Below, one piece after another: positions 33,173 through 42,320 of a DNA stretch of 64,000 nt; the stretch's first letter is position 1, and each line of letters opens with the position of its first letter. Location: contig CALCST010000023.1 in assembly GCA_937894065.1 (NCBI GenBank), positions 62,001 through 126,000 on the forward strand, in the 5' to 3' direction. This DNA comes from an uncultured Parabacteroides sp. (GTDB lineage: Bacteria > Bacteroidota > Bacteroidia > Bacteroidales > Tannerellaceae). A model generated the notes under the pieces. It saw nothing but the letters and a program-made list of their open reading frames with translations. It did not search any database and was not told the origin of the DNA. The position numbers were made by a program, and so were the translations under genes.

Positions 33173-33940
33173 ATGAAAGGAAAAATTATTTTAATAACCG
33201 GCGCAACAAGCGGAATAGGAGAGGCTTGTGCCAGAAAGTTCGCCAAAGAAGGAAATGATATAATTCTTAACGGACGTAATTTGGAAAAACTTGAAGCATT
33301 GAAATCTGAGCTTGAGGCTTTGAATGTTGACGTTCTTCTGCTTCCGTTCGATGTACGCGACCGTGAAGCTATGCGTTCAGCCGTAAATTCATTGGAAGGT
33401 AAATGGAAGAATATAGATGTCCTGATAAATAATGCCGGGCTTGTTATCGGGCTTGACAAGGAACACGAAGGCTCGCTAGACGAATGGGACATTGTTATCG
33501 ATACAAACGTAAAAGCTCTGCTAGCAATGACACGCATGGTTGTTCCGGGAATGGTGGAACGCGGATGCGGACATATAATTAATGTAGGCTCAATTGCCGG
33601 CGACGCAGCATATCCGGGCGGAAGTGTATATTGTGCAACAAAGGCTGCTGTCAAAGCTTTGTCGGACGGCCTTCGCATTGACTTGGTTGATACACCTCTG
33701 AGAGTTACAAATATTAAGCCGGGAATGGTGGAAACTAATTTTACAGTAGTACGCTATCGTGGCGACAAACAGAAGGCTGATGATTTCTATAAAGGTATCC
33801 ATGCTCTTTCGGGCGACGATATTGCCGATGTTGCTTATTACGCAGCTTCAGCTCCTGCTCATGTTCAGATAGCAGAAGTGCTGGTTATGCCAACAAATCA
33901 GGCAACAGGAACTATCAGCTATAGAAACCTGGTAAAATAA
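33173..33940 (+). CDS. SDR family NAD(P)-dependent oxidoreductase (YdfG-like)
   Basis: A 255-residue short-chain dehydrogenase. It shows ITGATSGIGEACARKFA (Rossmann glycine motif), INNAGLVIG, the catalytic Ser in INVGSIAGD, and the YCATKAAVKAL motif with catalytic Tyr and Lys. The overall sequence, including DVRDREAM and the ending PTNQATGTISYRN, resembles YdfG-type 3-hydroxy acid / serine dehydrogenases that use NADP. The ATG at 33173 was chosen; the longer TTG frame begins inside a repeat. No operon partner is evident. Confidence 0.9.
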   Translation: MKGKIILITGATSGIGEACARKFAKEGNDIILNGRNLEKLEALKSELEALNVDVLLLPFDVRDREAMRSAVNSLEGKWKNIDVLINNAGLVIGLDKEHEGSLDEWDIVIDTNVKALLAMTRMVVPGMVERGCGHIINVGSIAGDAAYPGGSVYCATKAAVKALSDGLRIDLVDTPLRVTNIKPGMVETNFTVVRYRGDKQKADDFYKGIHALSGDDIADVAYYAASAPAHVQIAEVLVMPTNQATGTISYRNLVK

Positions 33941-33969
33941 TTCCTGATTCAAGTTTTATCGGGCTAAAT

Positions 33970-34109
33970 GTTCAGTTAACGAGCTAACAAGAAAACAAGT
34001 TGACAAGGAATTTTGGTATAAATAAGTGCAGATTAGCAGATATTTGACCTTGTCAACTTGTTTCTGAAGCCTTCTCAACTTTTAATTTAAGCAACTTGCG
34101 GAGCTTAAA
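33970..34109 (+). repeat. Dispersed octamer-type inverted repeat downstream of the SDR gene
   Basis: Left GTTCAGTTAACGAGC, AAACAAGTTGACAAGG. Right CTTGTCAACTTGTTTCTGAA, GCCTTCTCAACTTTTAA, TTTAAGCAACTTGCGGAGC. It shares GTTCAGTTAA with the copy at 54734 and CAACTT end motifs with the copy at 30189. Confidence 0.75.
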
Positions 34110-34170
34110 TTCCTAATTTAAAACTTCATTAACCTAGGTATTATATCGTTTTTGTATTAATCGTTGAATG

Positions 34171-34201
34171 TTAGCTGATTACATTTTCAGCTAATTTTTT
34201 T
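34171..34201 (+). terminator. Intrinsic terminator downstream of the SDR gene
   Basis: TTAGCTGA at 34171-34178 pairs with TCAGCTAA at 34187-34194, followed by seven Ts. Confidence 0.75.
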
Positions 34202-34217
34202 ATGTTGGAAAACTTTT

Positions 34218-34302
34218 TTCATAATATATGAAAATAAAATTTCATAATATATGGAAAAACTTTTTCATAATATATGGAATTTTTGTTTCATATATTATGG
34301 AA
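34218..34302. repeat. Array of TTCATAATATATG motifs at 23-bp spacing
   Basis: Three direct copies of TTCATAATATATG begin at 34218, 34241 and 34264, exactly 23 bp apart. A fourth copy lies inverted at 34289-34302 (CATATATTATGGAA). The motif is a near palindrome. It lies 84 bp upstream of the NlpC/P60 gene and could be an operator array. Confidence 0.7.
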
Positions 34303-34385
34303 CTCCTGACAAATAATAATCATTTTCCGGAATAGTCCGTTTAACATGCAAAACGATGTACAACCTTTGAAAAAAATAATCGAAT

Positions 34386-34925
34386 ATGCCAGACAGACGA
34401 ATCAATTATATATGTATATTTTCCATATTATTTCTGATACTTTGTTCGTGCGGAAGCAGAAAAAAGGATAAGGTTGTTTTGCCGGCAGACTTCAAGGGAC
34501 CGAAGGAATTGTCGCGTCTTTATGGCGTCCGACTTACTCCGGATGATAATATTTATCTTTATAATGCCGGTGCCCATTGGCTTGGTGTTCCTCACCGGAT
34601 GGGAGGACTTACAAAAAGAGGAGTTGATTGCTCCGGTTTTGTTACAATAATTTATAGAGAAGTTTACGGAAAAGAATTGTCACGCTCAGCAAGAGAGATG
34701 TTGAGCAAAGACTGTAAAAAAGTGAGCCGTTCGAAGCTGAAGGAAGGAGATTTAGTGTTTTTCCGCACGGGAAGTGGCAGGAGGAAGATTCCGAATCATG
34801 TAGGTATATATCTTAAAAACGGAAAATTCATACACACCAGCACATCCCGCGGTGTGATGGTCAGCAGCCTCAGCGAACCTTATTATGCTCGAACATGGAT
34901 TTGCGGTGGAAGAGTGAAACAGTAA
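34386..34925 (+). CDS. NlpC/P60 family cell-wall hydrolase, lipoprotein
   Basis: A 179-residue exported C40 peptidase that cleaves peptide cross-links in peptidoglycan. A signal peptide with lipobox-like LILCSC (Cys near residue 21) anchors it to the membrane. The catalytic domain shows the Cys in GVDCSGFVTIIYREVYG, the first His in PNHVGIYLKNG, and a polar residue region in KFIHTSTSRGV. The preceding spacer carries a repeat, a terminator and the 23-bp motif array, so transcription of this gene may be under specific control. Confidence 0.88.
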   Translation: MPDRRINYICIFSILFLILCSCGSRKKDKVVLPADFKGPKELSRLYGVRLTPDDNIYLYNAGAHWLGVPHRMGGLTKRGVDCSGFVTIIYREVYGKELSRSAREMLSKDCKKVSRSKLKEGDLVFFRTGSGRRKIPNHVGIYLKNGKFIHTSTSRGVMVSSLSEPYYARTWICGGRVKQ

Positions 34926-34946
34926 AAGAAGTTTCCGAATGATTTC

Positions 34947-34978
34947 TTTGAAATAATTTACATTTCTTTCTATCTTTG
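34947..34978 (+). promoter_or_regulatory. serS promoter
   Basis: TTTG at 34947-34950, 20 bp, then TATCTTTG at 34971-34978, an ideal Bacteroidales promoter. Transcription from about 34985 gives a leader of about 190 nt that contains the octamer arrays at 35014-35158. Confidence 0.8.
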
Positions 34979-35013
34979 CACGTCTTTAAGTTGGCGGTGG
35001 ACTATCGGATGAG

Positions 35014-35158
35014 GAGTTAAGGAGCCAAGGAGTTAAGTAGTTAAGAAGTCAAGGAGTTAAGTAGTCAAGTAGATGTTAGTCTCTATCTTGTTAACTTGTC
35101 AACTCGTTACCTCGTCACCTTGTCAATTTAAAAACTCAAAAACTCAAAAACTCAAAAA
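35014..35158 (+). repeat. Dispersed octamer repeat, cleanest copy, in the serS leader
   Basis: Left array, seven 8-bp units at 35014-35069: GAGTTAAG, GAGCCAAG, GAGTTAAG, TAGTTAAG, AAGTCAAG, GAGTTAAG, TAGTCAAG. Right array, nine units at 35087-35158: CTTGTTAA, CTTGTCAA, CTCGTTAC, CTCGTCAC, CTTGTCAA, TTTAAAAA, then CTCAAAAA three times. The two arrays are roughly reverse complements. The copy ends 15 bp before the serS ATG. Confidence 0.9.
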
Positions 35159-35173
35159 CTTAATAAAACATAT

Positions 35174-36448
35174 ATGTTGACGCTAAAGTTAATTTCAGAA
35201 GAAACAGACCGCGTTATAGCAGGTTTGGAAAAGAAACATTTCAAGAATGCAAAAGAAACAATTGCGCAGGTTCTTGAATTGAACGATAAGAGACGCAGTA
35301 CACAGAATGTATTAGATAAAAACCTAGCTGAGGTTAACTCAATTTCAAAGTCTATCGGTTCCTTGATGAAGGAAGGCAAGAAAGAAGAAGCTGAAGAAGC
35401 AAAGAAGAAAGTTGCCGAAATCAAGGAAGCATGCAAAAACTTGCAGGCTGAGATGGATAAGGCTGCAGAAGATATGCAGAACATTCTTTACACAATTCCT
35501 AACATACCTTATGACGAAGTCCCTGAAGGAAAGACTGCCGAAGACAACAAAGTTGAGAAGATGGGCGGTATGGAAACAGAACTTCCGAAAGACGCTCTTC
35601 CTCACTGGGAATTGGCAAAGAAATATGATTTGATTGATTTCGACCTTGGTGTTAAGATTACAGGAGCCGGCTTCCCGGTATATAAAGGTCAGGGCGCTCA
35701 GTTGCAGAGAGCTTTGATTAATTTCTTCTTGGATGAAGCTCGTAAGGCAGGATATACAGAAATTATGCCTCCTACAGTTGTTAATGCAGCTTCTGGTTAC
35801 GGAACAGGACAGTTGCCAGATAAGGAAGGACAGATGTATCATTGCGAAGTAGATGATTTGTATCTTATTCCTACAGCTGAGGTGCCTGTTACAAATATCT
35901 ACCGTGATGTTATTCTTGATGAAAAACAGTTGCCTATCAAGAATTGCGCATACACTCAGTGCTTCCGTCGTGAGGCTGGTTCATACGGAAAAGACGTTAG
36001 AGGTTTGAACCGTTTGCACGAATTCTCAAAGGTAGAGTTGGTTCGTATCGACACTCCTGAGCATTCAAAAGAATCACACAAAGAAATGCTTGACCATGTT
36101 GAAGGTTTGCTTCAGAAACTTGAATTGCCATATCGTATCCTTCGCCTTTGCGGTGGTGATATGAGTTTCACTGCAGCACTTTGCTTCGACTTTGAAGTAT
36201 ATTCAGAAGCACAGCAGCGTTGGTTGGAAGTAAGTTCAGTTTCTAACTTCGATACTTATCAGGCAAACAGATTGAAATGCCGCTATCGTGATGCAAACAA
36301 GAAAACTCAGCTTTGCCACACATTGAACGGTAGTGCTTTGGCATTGCCTCGTATAGTCGCTGCATTGCTTGAAAACAATCAGACTCCAGAGGGAATACGC
36401 ATACCTAAAGCGTTGGTTCCTTATACTGGATTTGATATGATTAAGTAA
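35174..36448 (+). CDS. serS: Serine--tRNA ligase
   Basis: A 424-residue class II aminoacyl-tRNA synthetase that charges tRNA-Ser. The N-terminal 110 residues form the long antiparallel coiled coil that grips the tRNA long variable arm. The catalytic core shows LIPTAEVPVTNIYRD, motif 2 in CFRREAGSYGKDVRGLNRLHEFSKVEL, VSSVSNFDTYQANRLKCRYRD, and motif 3 in HTLNGSALALPRIVAALLENNQ. The gene is monocistronic with a perfect promoter, an unusual repeat-filled leader and a strong terminator. No T-box sequence was seen in the leader. Confidence 0.97.
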   Translation: MLTLKLISEETDRVIAGLEKKHFKNAKETIAQVLELNDKRRSTQNVLDKNLAEVNSISKSIGSLMKEGKKEEAEEAKKKVAEIKEACKNLQAEMDKAAEDMQNILYTIPNIPYDEVPEGKTAEDNKVEKMGGMETELPKDALPHWELAKKYDLIDFDLGVKITGAGFPVYKGQGAQLQRALINFFLDEARKAGYTEIMPPTVVNAASGYGTGQLPDKEGQMYHCEVDDLYLIPTAEVPVTNIYRDVILDEKQLPIKNCAYTQCFRREAGSYGKDVRGLNRLHEFSKVELVRIDTPEHSKESHKEMLDHVEGLLQKLELPYRILRLCGGDMSFTAALCFDFEVYSEAQQRWLEVSSVSNFDTYQANRLKCRYRDANKKTQLCHTLNGSALALPRIVAALLENNQTPEGIRIPKALVPYTGFDMIK

Positions 36449-36467
36449 ATAATTTTTCCTATTTATT

Positions 36468-36530
36468 AAAAAAGAACCAGTCTGTTATTTGTTGGTATAA
36501 TCCTGACAAATAGCAGATTGGTTCTTTTTT
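36468..36530. terminator. Strong terminator after serS
   Basis: A 25-bp stem with two wobbles. The left arm begins AAAAAAGAACCAGTCTG at 36468 and the right arm ends AGATTGGTTCTTTTTT at 36530. It is functional-looking in both directions. Confidence 0.9.
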
Positions 36531-36784
36531 ATGTGTATTTTTTATTTTCTTTATAAAAATATTATCTGATTTTTTAGAAACGATAAAAATATTATATATA
36601 TTTACGACATGATTTTAGATTTGTTGACCTAAGTTTTGGTTGATAAGAATAAGAACATTATTGATTTTTTGCAGTTGATTGAAACAATTACAAGAATTGT
36701 ACATTTTTAGTTTGACATGATGATTATTTCGAACATGTTTGTTTGAAATAAAAAAGTTAATACTTATTCTAATTTGTTGAGTTT
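36531..36784 (+). promoter_or_regulatory. susC-1 promoter and leader
   Basis: A candidate -7 box TATATTTA lies at 36597-36604 with a weak TTTA -33 box near 36573. Conserved leader blocks TTGTTGACCTAAGTTT (36621-36636) and CTTATTCTAAT (36763-36773) recur upstream of the second susC at nearly the same distances, suggesting shared regulation. Confidence 0.55.
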
Positions 36785-39700
36785 ATGAAAAACAAATCTC
36801 ATCCTTTGTTAACTTTGCATAAAGTGGCGCGAGTGTCTTCTTTATGCTTGATGATTTCGGCTTTTTCAGCTTATACATTAAATGCTGAAGAGTTAAGTCT
36901 TAGAGATGCTGGTTCTTTAACTGTTACCCAGCAAAATAAGACTGTAAAAGGAACTATTGTTGATGCTTCCGGTATTCCTATTATTGGAGCAAATGTCCTG
37001 GTTAAAGGGACAACGAACGGTACAATTACCGACATGGATGGAAATTTTGTCCTGCAAGGTATTTCTTCTGATGCAGTTTTGCAAGTATCTTATATTGGTT
37101 ATTCATCTACAGAAGTGGCAGTTGGTGGAAAAACAGAATTACAGATTACTTTGAATGAAGATACAGAAAAACTTGATGAAGTTGTTGTTGTCGGTTATGG
37201 AACTCAAAAGAAAGTAACAGTAACTGGTTCTGTAGCTAGTGTAACTGGTGAGGAACTTAAAGCTTCTCCTACATCAAACCTTACTAATGCAATGGTTGGA
37301 CGTATGCCTGGTGTGATTGGCTTCCAAACTTCAGATGAACCAGGTGGAGGTGGAACTACAATCCGTATCCGTGGTACAAACTCTTTGGGAAGTAAAGACC
37401 CGTTAATTGTAATTGATGGTGTGCCTGATAGAGGGGGTGGAATGAACCGTCTTAATCCTAATGAAATAGAGTCAATGTCTGTTTTGAAGGATGCTTCTGC
37501 TGCAATTTATGGTGCACGTGCTGCTAATGGTGTTATTTTGATTACAACTAAACGAGGTAAAGAAGGTAAACCGACTGTTTCTTTCAATGCAAGTGCTGGT
37601 TTCTCTCAAGCAACTCGTATTCCGGAAATGTGTAATGCATATGAATATGCAACAATGGTTAATGAAATTAACCCAGGAACATATTCACAGGAAGATTTGA
37701 CTTTGTTCCAGAATGGAACAGATCCTTGGGGACATCCAAATACTGATTGGTTTGATACAATTTTGAAGTCTGCTTCTCCTTTATATCGTGTTGATTTAGG
37801 TGTAAGTGGTGGTACTGAAAAGGTTAAATATTATGTTAACTTGGCTGCAAACGGTGAAGATGGTATTTATAAAAACTCTGCTAACCGTTACGACCAGTAT
37901 AGTATTCGTTCAAATTTGGATATTACTCCTAGCAAATACGTTAAATTTACATTAGGAACCACAGGCCGTTTTGAATATACACAATATCCTGCTAAAAGTG
38001 CAAGTGATATATTTAATGGTGCTCGCCGTAGTTTCCCGACATCTCCTGCATTTTGGCCAACCGGTGAACCTGGACCTGCAATCGAACGTGGTGATAACCC
38101 TGCTGTAACATGTACTGATGCTGCGGGTTATGACAAACAGAAGAATTATTATGTGCAGAATAATATTTCTGCGGAAGTGAAAATTCCATGGGTTGAAGGT
38201 TTGAGTTTGAGAGGTAATGCATCTTATGACGTACATTTTTATAATAGAAATTTGATGCAAAGACCAATTGTTTTGTATTCATGGGATGGAATTAATAGAG
38301 ATGCATCTGGCTTGTCTGGCTCTGAACAATGGTTGAGTAGTCCTGAAGTTACCAGAACACACTCTGAACAGGTTGACTGGATGACTAATGCTATGATTGA
38401 CTATAACCGTACTTTTGGAGATCATAATATTGGTGTAACATTCGGTGTTGAAGCCCAGAAAAAGCATTACGAATATACCAATGCAAAAAGAGTAGGTTTC
38501 CTTTCTGATTCAAAACCTGAATTGAATTTGGGTAGTGCTACAAACCAGTTGGCTGAAGGATATTCTTGGGAAGAATCACGTTTGAATTATTTTGGTCGTG
38601 TATCATATAATTATTTAGAAAGATATTTGTTTGAATTCGTTTGGCGTGCTGACGGTTCATACCGTTTCCCAAAGAATGAACGTTATGGTTTCTTCCCAGG
38701 TGTTTCTGTCGCATGGCGTGCATCAGAAGAAAGTTGGTGGAAAGATAATATCCGCTTCATGGATTATTTCAAACTGAGAGGTTCTATTTCTCAGACTGGT
38801 AATGATGCGCTGTTGGATGATGATGGTAATTATGATCGCTCTATCCAATATCTTGCTACATATGGCTTCCGTGATGCAGGAAATGTTTTCGGCGGTGTTG
38901 AGTCTCAGCGTTTGTATTTGACACGAACTCCAAATACTGGTATCACATGGGAGGTTGGTACAACTTATGATGTCGGTTTGGATATGAAGTTCTTGCAAAA
39001 TCGTTTGAGTATTGAAGCAGACGCCTTCTATCATAAACGTACACATATGTTGATTAACCGTAATGCTTCATTACCGGAAATTACAGGTATTACATTGCCT
39101 AAGGAAAACTTAGGTGAAATGAAAAACCGTGGTTTTGAAATGTTGGTAGGTTGGAATGATAAGATTGGAGAAGTTGAATACTACGCTTCATTCAATATGA
39201 CTTATGCTAAGAATAAGATTCTTTATTGGGATGAAACACCGGGTGTTCCTTCTTATCAGCAATCAACAGGAATGCCTGTAGGTTCTAATTTATATTATGT
39301 AGCTGATGGCATTTTCCATACACAGGAAGAAGTTGATTCTTATCCTCATTGGGACGGAGCTGTACCAGGTGATGTTAAATTTGTTGATGTTAATGGTGAT
39401 GGAATCATTAACGCCAATGATAAAGTCCGTTCTGATAAGACTGATGAACCACGATTTGTAGGTGGTTTGACATTAGGCTTGAATTGGAGAGGATGGGATT
39501 TGATGGCTTTGTTGCAAGGAGCTACAGGTGGCCAGGTTTATATCATGACTTGGTCTGGTACAATCGGTAACTTCCTTAAGAGCTATTATGATGAACGTTG
39601 GACTCCTGACACTCCTTGGAAAGATGGACCTCGAACATATGAACGAGAGAATGAATATTGGGCTAATCCAGATAACATGAGTACTATTTTCTTGCGCAAT

Positions 39701-39919
39701 GCAAATTATTTGCGTTTGAAGAATGTTGAGATTGGTTATTCATTCAGTGGTGATTGGATGAAGAAAGTTGGTTTCTCGAAATTGCGTCTGTATGCAAATG
39801 GTTCTAACTTACTTACATTTGATAGTGTAAAAGATGCAGACCCGGAAGCAAGATCTGAAGACTTGAATTCTTATCCTGTGAGACGTGTATTTAATTTTGG
39901 TGTTCAAGCAACTTTCTAA
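36785..39919 (+). CDS. SusC/RagA-type TonB-dependent outer-membrane transporter (first of two)
   Basis: A 1044-residue outer-membrane importer. After a signal region comes a carboxypeptidase-regulatory-like domain (TVKGTIVDASGIPIIGANVLVKGT), the TonB box region (EKLDEVVVVGYGTQKK), the plug domain with the SusC signature (GVIGFQTSDEPGGGGTTIRIRG, VLKDASAAIYGARAANGVIL), then a 22-strand barrel ending in RRVFNFGVQATF. It works with the SusD lipoprotein encoded 11 bp downstream to import a glycan or peptide. No glycosidase, sensor or sigma factor gene adjoins it, so the substrate is unknown. It is a close paralogue of the gene at 42321. Confidence 0.95.
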   Translation: MKNKSHPLLTLHKVARVSSLCLMISAFSAYTLNAEELSLRDAGSLTVTQQNKTVKGTIVDASGIPIIGANVLVKGTTNGTITDMDGNFVLQGISSDAVLQVSYIGYSSTEVAVGGKTELQITLNEDTEKLDEVVVVGYGTQKKVTVTGSVASVTGEELKASPTSNLTNAMVGRMPGVIGFQTSDEPGGGGTTIRIRGTNSLGSKDPLIVIDGVPDRGGGMNRLNPNEIESMSVLKDASAAIYGARAANGVILITTKRGKEGKPTVSFNASAGFSQATRIPEMCNAYEYATMVNEINPGTYSQEDLTLFQNGTDPWGHPNTDWFDTILKSASPLYRVDLGVSGGTEKVKYYVNLAANGEDGIYKNSANRYDQYSIRSNLDITPSKYVKFTLGTTGRFEYTQYPAKSASDIFNGARRSFPTSPAFWPTGEPGPAIERGDNPAVTCTDAAGYDKQKNYYVQNNISAEVKIPWVEGLSLRGNASYDVHFYNRNLMQRPIVLYSWDGINRDASGLSGSEQWLSSPEVTRTHSEQVDWMTNAMIDYNRTFGDHNIGVTFGVEAQKKHYEYTNAKRVGFLSDSKPELNLGSATNQLAEGYSWEESRLNYFGRVSYNYLERYLFEFVWRADGSYRFPKNERYGFFPGVSVAWRASEESWWKDNIRFMDYFKLRGSISQTGNDALLDDDGNYDRSIQYLATYGFRDAGNVFGGVESQRLYLTRTPNTGITWEVGTTYDVGLDMKFLQNRLSIEADAFYHKRTHMLINRNASLPEITGITLPKENLGEMKNRGFEMLVGWNDKIGEVEYYASFNMTYAKNKILYWDETPGVPSYQQSTGMPVGSNLYYVADGIFHTQEEVDSYPHWDGAVPGDVKFVDVNGDGIINANDKVRSDKTDEPRFVGGLTLGLNWRGWDLMALLQGATGGQVYIMTWSGTIGNFLKSYYDERWTPDTPWKDGPRTYERENEYWANPDNMSTIFLRNANYLRLKNVEIGYSFSGDWMKKVGFSKLRLYANGSNLLTFDSVKDADPEARSEDLNSYPVRRVFNFGVQATF

Positions 39920-39930
39920 AGATTTGAGTT

Positions 39931-41853
39931 ATGAAAAAATATAAGAAAAACATATGTTTGCTGCTTGCTGTAGGTCTTATGACTTCAATGACATCTTGTT
40001 CTGATTTTATGGATTTGACACCGGCAGATCAATACGATGAGGAATCTGTATGGTCAGACGCAGGATTGGTGCAAGCTTTGATTAATGATGCTTATTCATT
40101 TGTGCGTCATGGTTCAGATGAGTCTAGTACTACAGCTATGACTGATGATGCTTATTTTACACATGATTATGGTTGTAAAGCTGTGAATGAGGCTACAATT
40201 TCTGCCAGTGATTTGGGATGGTATGATGACAACAATTGCCCATTTTATTGGAAAAAACGTTATCAGGGAATTTATGAAACAAATCTAGTCTTGTCTAAGA
40301 TAGATGAAGTTCCGGAAAAAGTCGGTTATGATTTGAATGCGATGAAAGGTGAGGCTTACTTTATCCGTGCTTATCTTTATACTGAACTGATGAGAGGTTT
40401 TGGTGGTGTTCCTTTGGTTGACAAAGTCTATTCTATAGATGAGGCTGCGACATTGCAAGTTCCTCGTAGCAATATGGCTGAATGTTTGGATTTTATATTG
40501 AAGGATCTGGAGCAGGCTATCTCATTATTGCCTGAATCTGCTGATGCAGGTCGTGCAACTAAAGGAGCGGCTATGGCCCTTAAAGCTCGTGTTTTGTTAC
40601 ACGTAGCAAGTCCTTTATATGCTGATCGTTCTGTTAATACATTGGAATGCAATCAATATAATGGTGACCGTAATGCGTTGTATGAACAGGCTCTGCAGGC
40701 TGCTAAAGATGTAATAAACAGTGGATATTACACATTGGTTGATTGTAATGCTGGTACAATTCAGGAAATAGCTGACAAATTCCACGAGATAGCGTTGACT
40801 AATAACTCTGAATCTATTTGGTATAAGCAGTTCTTGAATAAGGATGTTTCTGATGGTGATAACGTACTTCGTAATCGTGCTGCTTTATGTCATGGACCTA
40901 ATGGTTATCATAACTGGGGTGGAGTTTGTCCTACAAATGACCTGGTGGTTTCTTTTGAAATGGAAGACGGAAGTTTGTATGAAGGTTTACGCAAACCTGG
41001 TGAATCAGTAAATGTAAACCCGTATTACAATCGTGAACCTCGTTTCTATGCTACAATAGGTTATGATGGAGAAGAATGGGGACGTCCTCGTGGCTCTGAC
41101 GCTGTTGCTTTGGATCCAACTCCTCTTGGAACACTGCAAATGGGATTTTATGAGGTTTCAAATGGTACAAATGTCGAAGTTATAACTGCATATGGACCTG
41201 ATGGAAATCCTTCTGCAACAGTTAGTTTTAAGGGAATTGTAGGTGTAGATACCAGACAATCAACTATTGAAAATTGGAATGGTTCTTATACTGGTTATAT
41301 TGAGAAAAAATTAGTTGATACGTCTTTTGAGGCTACTGAACATAACTTCCAGACAGCAACATACCCTTATATCCGTTTGGCTGAAATGTATTTGATAGCT
41401 GCAGAGGCTGCAATTGAATTGAATAAACTAGACGAGGCTATAACTTATCTGGATGCTTTGCGTGCTCGTATTGGCAGACCTGATACAAGAGCAACATTGG
41501 CTATTCGTGGAAAAGCTGCTAATCAGACAGATTTACGTGAGTTCTTGCGTCAGGAACGTCGTTCAGAATTAGCATTTGAAGATTCTCGTTTTTATGATAT
41601 TCGTCGTTGGATGATTGCTCCAGATGTTGTTCGTGAACCGACTGGTATCGCTGTTGTTGCTCGTTTAAAACCTGGTCAGACAGCAGAATTACCATATGTT
41701 CATGATGATAACAAGTGGAATTATTCATATCATGTTTTGGATTTGAGTTTCCGTGAAGTACGTAAATGGAATAATAAGATGTATTTCGCACCAATTCATA
41801 GAGATGAAATAAATAGAAATACAAGTTTAGTTCAGAATCCAGGAATGGAATGA
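39931..41853 (+). CDS. SusD/RagB-type nutrient-binding lipoprotein (first of two)
   Basis: A 640-residue surface lipoprotein. The signal peptide ends in a lipobox (MTSC, Cys23) followed by SDFMDLTPADQY, the usual start of mature SusD proteins. The TPR-like helical core is visible, for example KGAAMALKARVLLHVASPLYAD and YIRLAEMYLIAAEAAIEL. The C-terminus has the typical HRDEINRNTSLVQNPGM ending. It caps the SusC barrel and captures the ligand. The preceding gene is 11 bp away and a terminator follows, so susC-susD is a two-gene unit. Confidence 0.94.
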   Translation: MKKYKKNICLLLAVGLMTSMTSCSDFMDLTPADQYDEESVWSDAGLVQALINDAYSFVRHGSDESSTTAMTDDAYFTHDYGCKAVNEATISASDLGWYDDNNCPFYWKKRYQGIYETNLVLSKIDEVPEKVGYDLNAMKGEAYFIRAYLYTELMRGFGGVPLVDKVYSIDEAATLQVPRSNMAECLDFILKDLEQAISLLPESADAGRATKGAAMALKARVLLHVASPLYADRSVNTLECNQYNGDRNALYEQALQAAKDVINSGYYTLVDCNAGTIQEIADKFHEIALTNNSESIWYKQFLNKDVSDGDNVLRNRAALCHGPNGYHNWGGVCPTNDLVVSFEMEDGSLYEGLRKPGESVNVNPYYNREPRFYATIGYDGEEWGRPRGSDAVALDPTPLGTLQMGFYEVSNGTNVEVITAYGPDGNPSATVSFKGIVGVDTRQSTIENWNGSYTGYIEKKLVDTSFEATEHNFQTATYPYIRLAEMYLIAAEAAIELNKLDEAITYLDALRARIGRPDTRATLAIRGKAANQTDLREFLRQERRSELAFEDSRFYDIRRWMIAPDVVREPTGIAVVARLKPGQTAELPYVHDDNKWNYSYHVLDLSFREVRKWNNKMYFAPIHRDEINRNTSLVQNPGME

Positions 41854-41878
41854 TAGAATAAAACATTATTTGTCGCTT

Positions 41879-41917
41879 AAAAAAGGAGACTGCTGTTATA
41901 AAGCAGTCTCCTTTTTT
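41879..41917 (+). terminator. Terminator after the first susCD pair
   Basis: GGAGACTGCT pairs with AGCAGTCTCC, flanked by an A-run and six or more Ts. Confidence 0.9.
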
Positions 41918-42320
41918 ATTCATTTAATAATATTCATATAAACTATATATATCAAAACCTAATTGTAGTATAAATGTTGCTTTTTGTAATAAAGTTTAAA
42001 CTGTAATGAAGTTGGATAAATTGTTGTTTTGCGATTTTGTGATCGTATAGCTTTGAAATATAAAGCATTGGTTACGTTTTGTGTTGTTGTTAAGCGAATT
42101 TGATATTTTTTTTGTAAAAAATATCGAAAAAATTTGCTGGTAATTAAAAAATGCGTATATTTCGGCAAGTTTAGAAATTGTTAACCTAAGTTTGATTTTT
42201 GATGTAATTAATTGTTGATTTAAGTGGGGAATATAAAACAAATATAAAGAGAGGTTATATTTTTCAAACTTATTTGTTTGAGATAAAAAGAAGTGAATCC
42301 TTATTCTAATAGTTAAATGT
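41918..42320 (+). promoter_or_regulatory. susC-2 promoter and leader
   Basis: TTTG at 42133-42136, 19 bp, TATATTTC at 42156-42163, a good Bacteroidales promoter. The leader repeats the blocks of susC-1: TTGTTAACCTAAGTTT (42178-42193, 15 of 16 identical) and CTTATTCTAAT (42300-42310), plus TTTGTTTGAGATAAAAA. No gene lies in the remainder. Confidence 0.65.

Noticed and set aside
33127..33678. 183-residue minus-strand ORF opposite the SDR gene
   Set aside because: Antisense shadow of a clear SDR gene; Ser/Thr/Pro-rich composition reflects the complementary codons.
35014..35158. CRISPR-like array
   Set aside because: The repeat unit is 8 bp, degenerate and contiguous, with no spacers and no cas genes nearby.
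34985..35173. T-box riboswitch in the serS leader
   Set aside because: No T-box or specifier-loop sequence is visible; the leader is explained by octamer arrays, and T-boxes are not characteristic of this phylum.
40428..40652. Minus-strand ORF inside susD
   Set aside because: Short antisense shadow without start context or conserved features.
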